A DNA stretch of 64,000 nucleotides. Origin: Roseibium porphyridii. Its GTDB lineage: Bacteria > Pseudomonadota > Alphaproteobacteria > Rhizobiales > Stappiaceae. Position 1 is the first letter of the stretch, and each line of letters begins with the position of its first letter. A program made the translations under genes and the position numbers. The notes under the pieces are model-generated. The model did not search any database, had not been told where the DNA came from, and saw only the letters and a program-made list of their open reading frames with translations. The stretch is from NCBI RefSeq assembly GCF_026191725.2, contig NZ_CP120863.1:3886001-3950000 (forward strand), in the 5' to 3' direction. Shown here piece by piece: positions 42,872 to 51,735 of the stretch.

Positions 42872-43365
42872 GGATGTTCCTCCGGCCAGTGTGTGGTGTC
42901 ATGATCCGGATGCTGGCAATTGGTCGACGCGACGTCGCTTATGCCCCCAGGGAGATCGTCGCGATTTGACCACGTTTCAGTGAGCGCGAAGAGTTTGTCA
43001 TAGAAGGGAACGCGCCCCTCCACTCCGGATTGCTCAACAGGTGTGATGGCCCCGACATCGTCCAGGCTGCCATGGGTAAAGGAAATGACAGTATCTCCGA
43101 CTGTATCAAAGGCTAGCGGAGTGCCGCAGGTGCTGCAAAACGCGCGCCGGACAGGCTTGGACGAATGAAACCAGGTCGGTTCTCCCCGGGTCCATTCGAA
43201 ATCCTTTTTCTCTGCCCCGATCAAAGGCAGAAAGAAATTGCCCGACGCTTTTTGGCACATTCGGCAGTGGCACAGATGCGGATAGTCGACTTTACCAGTG
43301 ACACGATAACGCACAGCTCCGCACTGGCACCCGCCGGTCAAAGAACGCTGTTCAACCACGCTCAC
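42868..43365 (-). CDS. GFA family protein, copy A
   Basis: A 165-residue paralogue of the next gene, with zinc ligands C13, C15, C32, C34, C37, C77 and C80 and the same QHPDHDT end. The GTG start at 43365 overlaps the TGA stop of cysS, so cysS, copy A and copy B form a chain of two 4-base overlaps. Its function is unknown beyond probable thiol or zinc chemistry; coupling to a cysteine-using enzyme is the notable context. Confidence 0.88.
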   Translation of the reverse strand: MSVVEQRSLTGGCQCGAVRYRVTGKVDYPHLCHCRMCQKASGNFFLPLIGAEKKDFEWTRGEPTWFHSSKPVRRAFCSTCGTPLAFDTVGDTVISFTHGSLDDVGAITPVEQSGVEGRVPFYDKLFALTETWSNRDDLPGGISDVASTNCQHPDHDTTHWPEEHP

Positions 43366-44777
43366 CGCTTAACCTCCCAGGTCGTGACCCGTTCGCCTGT
43401 TTCTGAGTCTTTTGAATCCTTTAGAAGAATTCCCTGAGACGTCAGTTCATCGCGTATCTGGTCGGCTTCTGCCCAGTTTTTGGCGTTTAGCGCCTCCAAA
43501 CGACGACTTATGGAAGACAGGATTGAGGTTTCATCAATTCCAGAGAGATCAACCTTGACCGGCGAAACACCAAGCAGGACCGCAGAGGCAGAATATACCT
43601 GCAGTTTTTCAGGATCCTTTGAGGCTTCCTGCGCAAGCACATGAAGGGCCTGAATGGCAGAGGCCGTATTCAGATCGTCCAGCAGTGCATCGACAACCTC
43701 TGCGGCAGGTAGAGCATCCGTCTCGACAGGCTCTGGCCACTTGGACAACAGGTTCTCAGCTTCCTCGAGCTTACGTTTCGAGAAATCGATCGGCTCGCGG
43801 TAATTGGTCATCAGCATGGCAAGACGCAGAACTTCACCCGGCCAAGTTCGGTCGCCAAAACTCTCCGTTTCCAGAAGTTCCTGGATTGTGAAGAAGTTTC
43901 CTTCCGATTTGGACATCTTGCGACCTTCGACCTGAAGGAAGCCATTGTGCATCCAGTAGTTGGCCATCAGCTCAGTGCCATGCGCGCAGCATGACTGTGC
44001 GATCTCGTTTTCGTGGTGGGGGAAGATCAGGTCTAGACCGCCACCATGAATGTCGAAGACCTTGCCCAGGTGATGCTCGCTCATCACAGAGCATTCGATA
44101 TGCCAGCCAGGCCGCCCCCTGCCCCAAGGGCTCTCCCAGCCAGGCTCTTCCTCGCTGGACAGTTTCCAGAGAACGAAGTCGCCCGGGTTCTTCTTGTGCT
44201 CATCAACGGCGATGCGGGCACCAGCCATCTGTTCGTCCAGCTTGCGCTTGGAGAGGCCGCCATAACCGTCCATTGAAGACGTATCAAACAGGACTTCACC
44301 ACCGGCCTGATAGGCGTGACCCTTGTCGATCAGAACGCCGATCATTTCGACCATTCCGTCGATATGCTCGGTGGCGCGAGGCTCAAAGGTGGGTTCAAGA
44401 ACGCAGAGCGCCTCAATATCCTTGTGATACTGATCCGTTGTTTTCTTTGTCACCTTCGCGATGGCTTCGTTCAAGGGTAGATCGGGATAGTCCCGCAGTG
44501 CCCTGGCGTTGATCTTGTCATCCACGTCGGTGATGTTGCGGACATATGTGACATGGTTCTCGCCATACAGATGGCGCAGCAGACGATAAAGCACGTCGAA
44601 CACGATGGCCGGACGCGCGTTGCCGATATGAGCGAAGTCGTAAACCGTCGGGCCACAGACATAGAGCCGCACGTTGCCGTCATCGATCGCCCGGAAGTCC
44701 TCCTTCTGGCGCGTCAATGTATTGGTGAGCTTCAAGCCCTTGAAAGTGCCGGATATCGCTGTTTCAGCGGCGCTCAT
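43362..44777 (-). CDS. cysS: Cysteinyl-tRNA synthetase
   Basis: Class I synthetase that charges tRNA-Cys, 471 residues. Zinc/cysteine-binding C41 opens [12 protein letters not shown] lies at 50-53, and the second ATP motif is RKMSKSEGN. The [10 protein letters not shown] segment and HHENEIAQS complete the catalytic domain; the C-terminal anticodon-binding part ends the protein. The family length is normal. Its stop overlaps the start of a GFA gene. Confidence 0.96.
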   Translation of the reverse strand: MSAAETAISGTFKGLKLTNTLTRQKEDFRAIDDGNVRLYVCGPTVYDFAHIGNARPAIVFDVLYRLLRHLYGENHVTYVRNITDVDDKINARALRDYPDLPLNEAIAKVTKKTTDQYHKDIEALCVLEPTFEPRATEHIDGMVEMIGVLIDKGHAYQAGGEVLFDTSSMDGYGGLSKRKLDEQMAGARIAVDEHKKNPGDFVLWKLSSEEEPGWESPWGRGRPGWHIECSVMSEHHLGKVFDIHGGGLDLIFPHHENEIAQSCCAHGTELMANYWMHNGFLQVEGRKMSKSEGNFFTIQELLETESFGDRTWPGEVLRLAMLMTNYREPIDFSKRKLEEAENLLSKWPEPVETDALPAAEVVDALLDDLNTASAIQALHVLAQEASKDPEKLQVYSASAVLLGVSPVKVDLSGIDETSILSSISRRLEALNAKNWAEADQIRDELTSQGILLKDSKDSETGERVTTWEVKR

Positions 44778-45054
44778 GTCAAACGGTCTCCTGGCCGGCT
44801 GGCCGGGCGATCCGTCTCAGAGGAATTTTTGCCAAGAGGGAACGGCCACAGCCAGCGGTGTCGCTAGCTGCAAATAATGGTGATCGAAATGATGTTCCGT
44901 GTGGCCGTCATCATGGCCAGCTTTATGGACCGGAAATCGCGAGCCGGTCAAGGCAGCAAATATCGCGGACCTCCAAAACGTGACTACCGTGACGTTGGCG
45001 CATCACCTGACTTGTTTTAGACTGAACCTACCGGGAATCAGAGGGGGTATTCCT

Positions 45055-46719
45055 TTGGAAAGCTTTTCATCATTTCGATTTGACTTCAAAGTCCTGATAT
45101 TGGTTCTGGGACTGGGCTTGCCGCACGGCGTTCAAGAGGCTCTTGCAAATGCCGAGGCACCGGCAACCGAAGAGACGCAGATTGTCCCGCAGCCTCAGAT
45201 GCTTGATCCTCAAACGCTGATTGCCAAGGCCATCCAGGCCGCCATGGTGGATGATGATGAAAGTGGTCTGTTTTTCTACTACGGAGAACGTGCGTTCGCT
45301 CCCGTCTGGTTCACCGAAAACGGGCTGACCGAGAATGCGCATCTCGTCATCGCCGCGATGGCCGAGGCCAATGACCATGCGCTCAATCCAAACAATTACG
45401 GCCCTATTGAGCTCATTGAACGATCTGAAACCTCTCAGACTGCAGATGAATGGGCCGCGTTCGACTTGGACCTTTCCCGTCAGTTTCTGCGATATGCCAC
45501 CCACTTGTCCTCGGGCAGAGTGCAGCCCAATGCAATCAACAAGGCGCTGAACCTGTTTCCGGACAAACCGGATTCAAAAAACCTTTTTGAAAATGCCGAG
45601 AAGGCAGTCGACTTCAGCGCTTTTCTGGAGAGCCTTGCGCCCCAGTCAGATAATTATGCCCGATTGAAACGCCGGCTCGCTCAATACAGGGAAAAAGCCG
45701 CAAATGGAGGCTTCACGCAGATACCGGATGGTGAAGTCCTGAAGCCGGGAATGACTGACCCTCGTCTCGAAGCTCTTCGTCAAAGGTTGATCGAAGAGGA
45801 TGTTCCCGGCGCTGAAGAGCATACTGGAGATCTTTACGAAGGGGTGCTGGTCGACGCAGTCAAAACCTTTCAGGAATATCACGGCCTCGATACGGATGGC
45901 GTCATCGGCAAGAACACGCTTGCCAGGCTCAACACGCCAATTCAGGAAAAGCTGATCCAGATGGAGCTCAACATGGAGCGCCGTCGCTGGATGCGGGACG
46001 ATCTTGGCGAGTTCTATGTCTTTTCAAACCTCGCCGACCAGAATCTGAAAGTGGTGCGCAATGGAAAGACAATCCACACCGCCAGGGTGGTCGTCGGCAA
46101 GCCCTATCACGCAACGCCGGTCTTTTCCGACCAGCTGGAATATATCGAGATCAACCCGTTCTGGAATGTGCCTTATTCCATCGCAACGAAGGAATACCTC
46201 CCCAAGCTGAAGCAGAACCCCTCTGCCCTGACCAGCAAGAAAATCAGAATATTTCGGGATGGTACTGAAATAGCCCCGACGCAAATTGCCTGGAATGGTT
46301 ATTCGCGCGGCAACTTTCCATTCCGGCTGCGGCAGGACCCAGGCGATGGAAACGCCCTTGGCCGGATCAAGTTCATGTTCCCGAACCGGTTCAACATCTA
46401 TATCCACGACACGCCGTCCAAGTCCTTGTTCTCACGATCCGAGCGCGCGTTCAGTCACGGCTGCATCCGGGTCTCCAACCCCTTCGGACTAGCCGATGTG
46501 CTGCTCGTCGACAGCGCCGTCAATCCGGGACACTGGGAAACCGTGAGAGACAGTGAAAAACGAACTGTCATCAAGCCGAAGGTGCCCATAGAAGTGCATC
46601 TGACCTATCTGACGGCCTGGATGAACAAAGACGGGTCAACGCATTTCAGAAAGGACATCTACGACCGCGACAAGGTTCTGCTGGAAGCGCTTCGAACAGC
46701 GATGACAAAGAACCTCTAA
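45055..46719 (+). CDS. L,D-transpeptidase of the YcbB type
   Basis: Periplasmic enzyme forming 3-3 cross-links in peptidoglycan or anchoring proteins to it. From the TTG at 45055 it has 554 residues, with GAGGGGG seven bases upstream and a signal peptide (about 1-33, ending in ALANAEA). An open frame to 44899 exists but adds a non-signal stretch. An N-terminal YcbB-like domain is followed by a peptidoglycan-binding domain (about 235-300, FQEYHGLDTDGVIGKNTLARL) and the YkuD catalytic domain with HD-x-P and SHGCIRV, nucleophile C470. It is divergent from cysS. Confidence 0.9.
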   Translation: MESFSSFRFDFKVLILVLGLGLPHGVQEALANAEAPATEETQIVPQPQMLDPQTLIAKAIQAAMVDDDESGLFFYYGERAFAPVWFTENGLTENAHLVIAAMAEANDHALNPNNYGPIELIERSETSQTADEWAAFDLDLSRQFLRYATHLSSGRVQPNAINKALNLFPDKPDSKNLFENAEKAVDFSAFLESLAPQSDNYARLKRRLAQYREKAANGGFTQIPDGEVLKPGMTDPRLEALRQRLIEEDVPGAEEHTGDLYEGVLVDAVKTFQEYHGLDTDGVIGKNTLARLNTPIQEKLIQMELNMERRRWMRDDLGEFYVFSNLADQNLKVVRNGKTIHTARVVVGKPYHATPVFSDQLEYIEINPFWNVPYSIATKEYLPKLKQNPSALTSKKIRIFRDGTEIAPTQIAWNGYSRGNFPFRLRQDPGDGNALGRIKFMFPNRFNIYIHDTPSKSLFSRSERAFSHGCIRVSNPFGLADVLLVDSAVNPGHWETVRDSEKRTVIKPKVPIEVHLTYLTAWMNKDGSTHFRKDIYDRDKVLLEALRTAMTKNL

Positions 46720-46858
46720 GCGCTTAAGCCACTGAAAAGAAAAATCTAATTCAGTGTTTACGAAACTGAACGGTAGCTGAATGTGACACTCAGCATGGGT
46801 TCAAGGCCACACGCCTAATCTCCAGTCAATCGATACGGATTGCCATCAGGAGATACCC

Positions 46859-47047
46859 ATGTTGAACCGCCTCTTTGTCATCATCTTTCTGGCCATTGTT
46901 TTTGGCGGCCCATTTGCAGCCATCGTTGTAATCACTGACGGCACCAAAGCATTCGGTCAGGAAATGCAGCAGAAAAGCATGTGCTGGATGACGGGCACAG
47001 GTTGCGGCAACGGCAATATCATTGTCACGGTAGCCAGCCGCATATAA
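46859..47047 (+). CDS. Small hydrophobic secreted or membrane protein with two cysteines
   Basis: A 62-residue protein, not recognised. It starts MLNRLFVIIFLAIVFGGPFA, a signal or anchor, and has a short mature part with C42 and C49 (MCWMTGTGCGNG). AGGAG stands seven bases ahead of the ATG. A TTCAGT/ACTGAA dyad with a 9-base spacer lies upstream at 46750-46770. The ArsR gene follows after 69 bases on the same strand, so they may be one unit. Confidence 0.55.
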   Translation: MLNRLFVIIFLAIVFGGPFAAIVVITDGTKAFGQEMQQKSMCWMTGTGCGNGNIIVTVASRI

Positions 47048-47116
47048 AAAGCACCTGCACTGCTTTGGCCGAGCTCCTCGCTTGCAGTGCGATCCTTTGT
47101 TTGGCAAGGTTATCTC

Positions 47117-47458
47117 ATGGAATACAAGGCACTAGAAGACAAAGCGGAATCTGCGGCGGAATTTCTAAAGATGATGGCATCCGCGCCGCGCCTGCTGCTG
47201 ATGTGCCTGGTCCTGGAAGAGGAACGTTGCGTCAGCGAGTTGGCGGAAAGAACCGGGTTGCGAATGCCAACGGTCTCACAACAACTGGCCTTGCTGCGCA
47301 CACAAGGATTGGTAACCACCCGGCGCGAAGGCACTACGATTTACTATCGGCTGGCAAGCGAACCGGTCAAAGACATCATGGCCATGCTCTACAAGCATTT
47401 TTGCGCCGATGCCGACCTTCCGGTCGCCAAGCATCTTGAAACGCTTGACGCAGACTGA
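47117..47458 (+). CDS. ArsR family regulator with paired cysteines (SqrR/BigR-like)
   Basis: A 113-residue ArsR protein. Helix-turn-helix: LAERTGLRMPTVSQQLALLRTQGLV with the wing RREGTTIYYRL. C38 (in RCVSEL) and C96 (in KHFCAD) match the positions of the two cysteines in BigR and SqrR that form a tetrasulfide on sensing sulfane sulfur; C30 is additional. It therefore may sense persulfides or oxidants rather than metals. The ATG at 47117 is favoured over an upstream start in the same frame because the family N-terminus begins here. It converges with creA after 28 bases. Confidence 0.83.
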   Translation: MEYKALEDKAESAAEFLKMMASAPRLLLMCLVLEEERCVSELAERTGLRMPTVSQQLALLRTQGLVTTRREGTTIYYRLASEPVKDIMAMLYKHFCADADLPVAKHLETLDAD

Positions 47459-47486
47459 TCCGCGCCAAAGCCAACTGTTGTCAATG

Positions 47487-48002
47487 TCAGTCGTTCAGGT
47501 AATCACCGCAGTTTGGCGGCGTTTGATCCCCCCAGGGCATGAGCGGCACCGTCGATGTGGAATTTTTCGGGCTGCCTTCAATCAGCTTGTCTGAGTAGAC
47601 CAGATAGACCAGAACGTTTCTCTTTGTGTCACACCCTCGAACGATACGCATCTTCTTGAACATGAATGATCGACGCTGACGGAACATTTCCTCGCCCTGC
47701 TCGAAGTTTTCCTTGATCGTTACCGGTCCAACCTGACGACAGGCCAGAGAAACATCGGAAACCTCTTCCGCAACACCCAGCCAGCCTGACACGCCGCCCT
47801 TCTCCGGCACCGTGAAGTGGCAGGCAACGCCATCCACCAAAGGATCGTCGATTGCATAGGTCGCAAGCTTGTGATCCGGGGTCAGAAATTTCCAGACGGT
47901 CGATTTCTTGAAGATCAAATCGGGGTCGTCGTCAGCGAACGCCGAGCCCGCGCCGTAGACACAAACGGCAAGTGCAAACGCGGCGGCTGTCAAAAAACGC
48001 AT
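47487..48002 (-). CDS. creA: CreA family periplasmic protein
   Basis: A 171-residue protein with a signal peptide ending about A23 (GSAFA-DDD). The mature part has the CreA pattern: VWKFLTPDHKL, a DPLVDGVACHF core and a conserved RRSFMFKKMRIVR segment. CreA is a small periplasmic protein of unknown function found in many proteobacteria; in E. coli it heads creABCD. No CreBC kinase genes are here. Four cysteines of the mature part could pair. Confidence 0.88.
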   Translation of the reverse strand: MRFLTAAAFALAVCVYGAGSAFADDDPDLIFKKSTVWKFLTPDHKLATYAIDDPLVDGVACHFTVPEKGGVSGWLGVAEEVSDVSLACRQVGPVTIKENFEQGEEMFRQRRSFMFKKMRIVRGCDTKRNVLVYLVYSDKLIEGSPKNSTSTVPLMPWGDQTPPNCGDYLND

Positions 48003-48073
48003 TGATATTCTCCAGATCCTAGGAACGCCTCACATGTGGGTGTCTCACAAACATGATCAAGCGCTAAACAGAG

Positions 48074-48100
48074 AAAACGCGCGCTTGGCCAAGCGCGCGT
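48074..48100 (-). terminator. Terminator after the MBL-fold gene
   Basis: ACGCGCGCTTGG (48077-48088) and CCAAGCGCGCGT (48089-48100) form a perfect 24-base palindrome; a loop of four bases leaves a 10-bp stem. On the minus strand it runs into TTTTCTC, 33 bases after the stop of the gene at 48133. Confidence 0.75.
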
Positions 48101-48132
48101 CACACTCAATGAGACTATTTCTCTTGCCGGTA

Positions 48133-49389
48133 TCAGCGCACGTTTTCCAGAACCTTTTCCTGGTTTTCGCCATCGCCTTGCTGTGAGACAGCTGGTGCCT
48201 CATCGTTTTCTTCAACAATGTCGTCCGCAGAAAGGTCCAGATCTTCGCCATCGGTGTCTTCGGCAGCTTCAAGAACCAGAGACGCCGCAAACTCATTGTC
48301 GGTCACAAGCTCGGACTGCCCCTCTTCGGCTGCTTGGTCTTCCAAAGGCCGTTCGGTGGTCTGATCCTCGTCAGCAGCATCAGACTGCTCAGTGGCCGTC
48401 GCCTGCTCATCGGAAGCAGCGGCACCCTCTGCCGGTTGCGTGCCACCCAAAGCATCGACCAGATCCGCACAACGCTCAAGTGTCCAGATTTGCGGCTGAT
48501 CGAGCCCCAACGCCTCGTCATAGGCGCGCGCAACATTGAATGGCAGGTGAAACTCAAAGTTCTCACGCGACCCGAACTGAGGCGCCAGCGCGTCTTTGAC
48601 GGCGAGATATGTGTCCCGAAGGCCCAGGCTTTGCTCAACGCATGCGGACGCTGCATCGCGAAGTGTTATAACGAAATCCCTCGTCATTTCTACGGCGGTT
48701 GCAACAGCAGGACCACCCTTGGCAGATTTTCCTCGTCCGGGCATCAGTGCATTCGGTCGGAACGCCGTCACACGATCGAGCGCACGTGGCCAATCCGTCA
48801 GGTGGGCATCCCCGCAATACGGCACGCTTGTTTTCTGGACCAAATCGCCTGCAAAAATGACTGAACTCTGCGGGACCCAGGCGACCATGTCGCCCATGGT
48901 ATGACCGCGGCCAAGATGCATAAGGCGAACTTCCATACCGCCAAGGTCGATCGTCATTGAAGACGCAATCGTCATACTGGGTTGGATGACCGTGCTGTCT
49001 TTTGGCAAGTCTGAAAACAGAGCAGCGTCGCGGTCGCGCAATACGCGGATATCATCTGATCCCCGCGTATCGATCATACGTCTTGTCAGGTCGGATGCAA
49101 CAACATCCGCCGGCTCGAAAGCTGTTGCCCCAAGCGTGCTATCGGCGTGAAAATGGGTCAGAACAACCTGCTTGATAGGCTTGTCCGTCAGCTCCCGAAT
49201 TTTCTGAAGTACCTTCTCGGCAAGTGCAGGTGTCGCCTGTGGGTCCACGACAAGAACACCGCGTTCACCAATGATCACACCCGTGTTGGAACAACCGTCG
49301 GCGCTAAATGCATAGCAGCCTTTTCCGAGCTCTTCGAACCGGTCATTGTTCCCCGGAACAGCCTCGGAAGGGTTCCTGATTTCCACCAT
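48133..49389 (-). CDS. Metallo-beta-lactamase-fold protein with altered HxHxDH motif and acidic tail
   Basis: A 418-residue MBL-fold protein without signal peptide. The zinc motif reads THFHADS: H79, H81 and D83 are kept, but the last histidine is S84. Further ligands H163 (GRGHTMGD) and D182 (FAGDLV) are present. This pattern resembles the SoxH/quinoprotein-relay subgroup more than ETHE1 or glyoxalase II. Residues about 320-418 are a low-complexity tail very rich in Glu, Asp, Gln and Ala, absent from ordinary members. It may bind one metal rather than two; the substrate is unknown. It lies 130 bases upstream of creA. Confidence 0.85.
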   Translation of the reverse strand: MVEIRNPSEAVPGNNDRFEELGKGCYAFSADGCSNTGVIIGERGVLVVDPQATPALAEKVLQKIRELTDKPIKQVVLTHFHADSTLGATAFEPADVVASDLTRRMIDTRGSDDIRVLRDRDAALFSDLPKDSTVIQPSMTIASSMTIDLGGMEVRLMHLGRGHTMGDMVAWVPQSSVIFAGDLVQKTSVPYCGDAHLTDWPRALDRVTAFRPNALMPGRGKSAKGGPAVATAVEMTRDFVITLRDAASACVEQSLGLRDTYLAVKDALAPQFGSRENFEFHLPFNVARAYDEALGLDQPQIWTLERCADLVDALGGTQPAEGAAASDEQATATEQSDAADEDQTTERPLEDQAAEEGQSELVTDNEFAASLVLEAAEDTDGEDLDLSADDIVEENDEAPAVSQQGDGENQEKVLENVR

Positions 49390-49759
49390 AGCGGCCTCGC
49401 TTTCCTGCCAGCTGAGTGTCGGCGCTTGCGGACTTCCCGCATCCGATCATGCGCTTTAACTATTGACTGTAGCGTCTCAGCTTACGTCTCTGATTCGCAA
49501 TTTCGCCCCCACCGAATCCTTAACTATTCCCTCTTTATCAACAGATAGCTCCACGCATTTGCCGCATTTTCACTTCGTTCGCGCAAGCTCTCCGCCACAC
49601 TTGCTTACGCAACTTGTAATTTTCTGAAGAAGCTTCGACTGTCTTTGCCGAAAACTTCAATTGATTATACTTGCTAGACACAGAAAATGGCCGGATCACG
49701 GCAGACCAATTCTGGCCGCAAAACAGGCTTAACGAATTTCGCAGGGCGATATCGCGATC
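49390..49759. other. AT-rich divergent promoter region
   Basis: About 370 bases between the MBL-fold gene and the marR gene, with no convincing frame or RNA gene. It should hold both promoters. GCGATATCGC, a perfect 10-bp palindrome at 49746-49755, lies four bases before the marR ATG where a ribosome site would be; it is a possible autoregulatory site. Confidence 0.5.
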
Positions 49760-50260
49760 ATGTCAGACCAATCAAAGCAACCGCAGCATGATCCGGCTTC
49801 ACCTGATGAGGATCACCCGGTTCTGAAGCTGCGTCAGTTTATGCCTTATCGTCTCAATCACCTTGCCGAGACGGTCAGTCGATCCTTTTCGAAGATTTAT
49901 GCGGACAAGTATGGGATCGGAATCCCCGAATGGCGCGTGCTTGCCACACTGGGCGAACACGGATCCATGGCGGCCCGGGATATCGGCCGCGAAACCTCAA
50001 TGCACAAGACCAAGGTCAGCAGGGCCGTTTCCGCGCTTGCGGAAAAAGGCTTCCTGGAACGCAACCGAAGCAGCGGCGACCAAAGGGAACACCCATTGCA
50101 ATTGAGCAAAAAGGGGTTGGCACTTTATGAAGACATCGTCCCCAAAGCACTTTCCTATTCAAAAGGTCTCCTAGATGCGCTGACTGCGGACCAGAAAGCG
50201 ATGCTTGAGGATATTCTCGACCGGCTCGCGCTCGCTGCCGATCCAACTTCAATGGACTGA
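49760..50260 (+). CDS. MarR family transcriptional regulator
   Basis: A 166-residue MarR winged-helix protein: helical N-terminus (LKLRQFMPYRLNHLAETVSR), HTH with AARDIGRETSMHKTKVSRAVSALAEKGFL, the wing SSGDQREHPLQLSKKG and C-terminal helices. The ligand and targets are unknown; the divergent MBL-fold gene is a candidate. No clear AGGAGG precedes the ATG. It is unrelated in arrangement to the MarR-GNAT protein near 28 kb. Confidence 0.9.
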   Translation: MSDQSKQPQHDPASPDEDHPVLKLRQFMPYRLNHLAETVSRSFSKIYADKYGIGIPEWRVLATLGEHGSMAARDIGRETSMHKTKVSRAVSALAEKGFLERNRSSGDQREHPLQLSKKGLALYEDIVPKALSYSKGLLDALTADQKAMLEDILDRLALAADPTSMD

Positions 50261-50311
50261 GGATCGATCAAAAACCGTCTCAAGCATTAACCTAACGTGA
50301 GAGCTTTCGTT

Positions 50312-50356
50312 GCTATTGATTGGTGTTGCAGCAATAGTGTTGCCGTAGGCAATAGC
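50312..50356 (+). promoter_or_regulatory. Leader with alternative small hairpins
   Basis: GCTATTG (50312-50318) can pair with CAATAG (50332-50337) or with CAATAGC (50350-50356). TTGCC (50340-50344) pairs with GGCAA (50348-50352). The pairings exclude one another and lie 40-80 bases before the start of the DUF2865 gene. A regulatory role is speculative. Confidence 0.25.
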
Positions 50357-50394
50357 TGACACGGCGTGAGGTTGAACGCTGCTGGGGATGGGTC

Positions 50395-51735
50395 ATGAGA
50401 CTTTGCCGAAACGCCAAGTCCGGAAACGTTTTGCGCACGCTGATTGTGTGCGCAGCCTTCGTCCTGCCAGCACATGATGCAATAGCCGCCAGTTGCGCAA
50501 GCCTGAAATCGGAACTGCGGCGTCTGGAGTCCGGCTCGGGCAACCAGAGCGCTGCCGCACGGAAATGGAGCGCGGCGAAGCAGCAACAGCAAAGTGCAAT
50601 TTCCGCAGCCGAACGCGATGCCCGATATTTCAACTGCGCCCGGGGCAACAACCCCAATTGCGCTGGTTTGAACAGCAAGATCAAACGTATGAAATCCAAC
50701 CTGGCCAAGATCGAAAGGCAACTGTCCAGGTCCGGTGGTGGTTCGGTGAAGAACACAAAACGCATTCGGCAAATCAAGGCCGCACTCACCAAGTGCAATC
50801 GACCCGCCAATTCTCGCGAAGCCAACAGAAATACGAATGCTGGTGAAAACAAGCCCAGGAACCTGTTTTCGCGTTTGTTCAATCCACAGACACGAGCAGA
50901 ACCTGTCGCGGCCCATTCGGGCGACCGTGACATCCGTGCCGTGCGCCGCAAAGCGAGCACCAACTTGAGCCGCTCGCGCATTCCAACCGGCGGCACATTC
51001 CGGACGTTGTGTGTGCGAACCTGCGACGGTTATTTCTTTCCGGTCAGTTTTTCGACAGGAAAGAACCAGTTTGTGAATGATCAGGCCCGATGCTCTGAGA
51101 TCTGTCCTGCGGCCGAAACCGAACTTTACGTCTACCGAAACCCGGGCGGCGATCAGGCGCAAATGATGTCATTGGCCGGCGATCTTTATGCCGAACAGCC
51201 TTTTGCCTACCGTTACAAGTCCGAATATGTCGAGGGCTGCAGTTGCCGTGCGACCGGACAAGCCAAAACGCCATCTTCCTGGACAGAGTTGTCTACCGGG
51301 TCTGGCAACCGCATATTTTTGTCCGACATCAGTGCGGGTCTTCCACGCCGTACCTTACAGCCGAGCCGTGGCGGAACCTATGAGGAAGACGCAAACGCCC
51401 CCTCTCCGCTTGCCCGTACGCCGCTGCGCAGAGCCCACCTGCCTCGCTTTGAGGATCCGGATACGCTTTTCAATCTGGAAAAGGGCTTTGACGTCACCGT
51501 TTCTCTAAACCGTCTGTCTGACGCACAAGGCACGGCTGGCGAGCAACTGGCCAACGCCATCCAAACCAAAGACGGGCTGCCGGTGCTCTCCATCCGGGCC
51601 CGTTTGGGCGAAGACGATGAAGATGACGGCACGTCGCCTGTGTTCAGAACACATGACGACGGTTTCAGGCCGGTTCAGGACAGTCGCAAGGAAGCTGTCA
51701 GGGTAGTCGGTCCAGAATATTTTGTCGCCCAATAA
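50395..51735 (+). CDS. DUF2865-containing exported protein
   Basis: A 446-residue protein of unknown function. A signal peptide ([18 protein letters not shown]) ends near residue 32. A coiled, Gln/Lys/Arg-rich segment follows (about 33-140), then the DUF2865 core: [37 protein letters not shown] and the Cys pair of EGCSCRA. The C-terminal 150 residues are less conserved-looking. The family is found mainly in Hyphomicrobiales. Start ATG at 50395. Its last 38 bases overlap the end of gltX on the other strand. Confidence 0.82.
   Translation: MRLCRNAKSGNVLRTLIVCAAFVLPAHDAIAASCASLKSELRRLESGSGNQSAAARKWSAAKQQQQSAISAAERDARYFNCARGNNPNCAGLNSKIKRMKSNLAKIERQLSRSGGGSVKNTKRIRQIKAALTKCNRPANSREANRNTNAGENKPRNLFSRLFNPQTRAEPVAAHSGDRDIRAVRRKASTNLSRSRIPTGGTFRTLCVRTCDGYFFPVSFSTGKNQFVNDQARCSEICPAAETELYVYRNPGGDQAQMMSLAGDLYAEQPFAYRYKSEYVEGCSCRATGQAKTPSSWTELSTGSGNRIFLSDISAGLPRRTLQPSRGGTYEEDANAPSPLARTPLRRAHLPRFEDPDTLFNLEKGFDVTVSLNRLSDAQGTAGEQLANAIQTKDGLPVLSIRARLGEDDEDDGTSPVFRTHDDGFRPVQDSRKEAVRVVGPEYFVAQ

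Noticed and set aside
50287..51162. 291-codon frame antisense to the DUF2865 gene.
   Set aside because: Covers the signal peptide and coil region of a gene with family motifs; no motif of its own.
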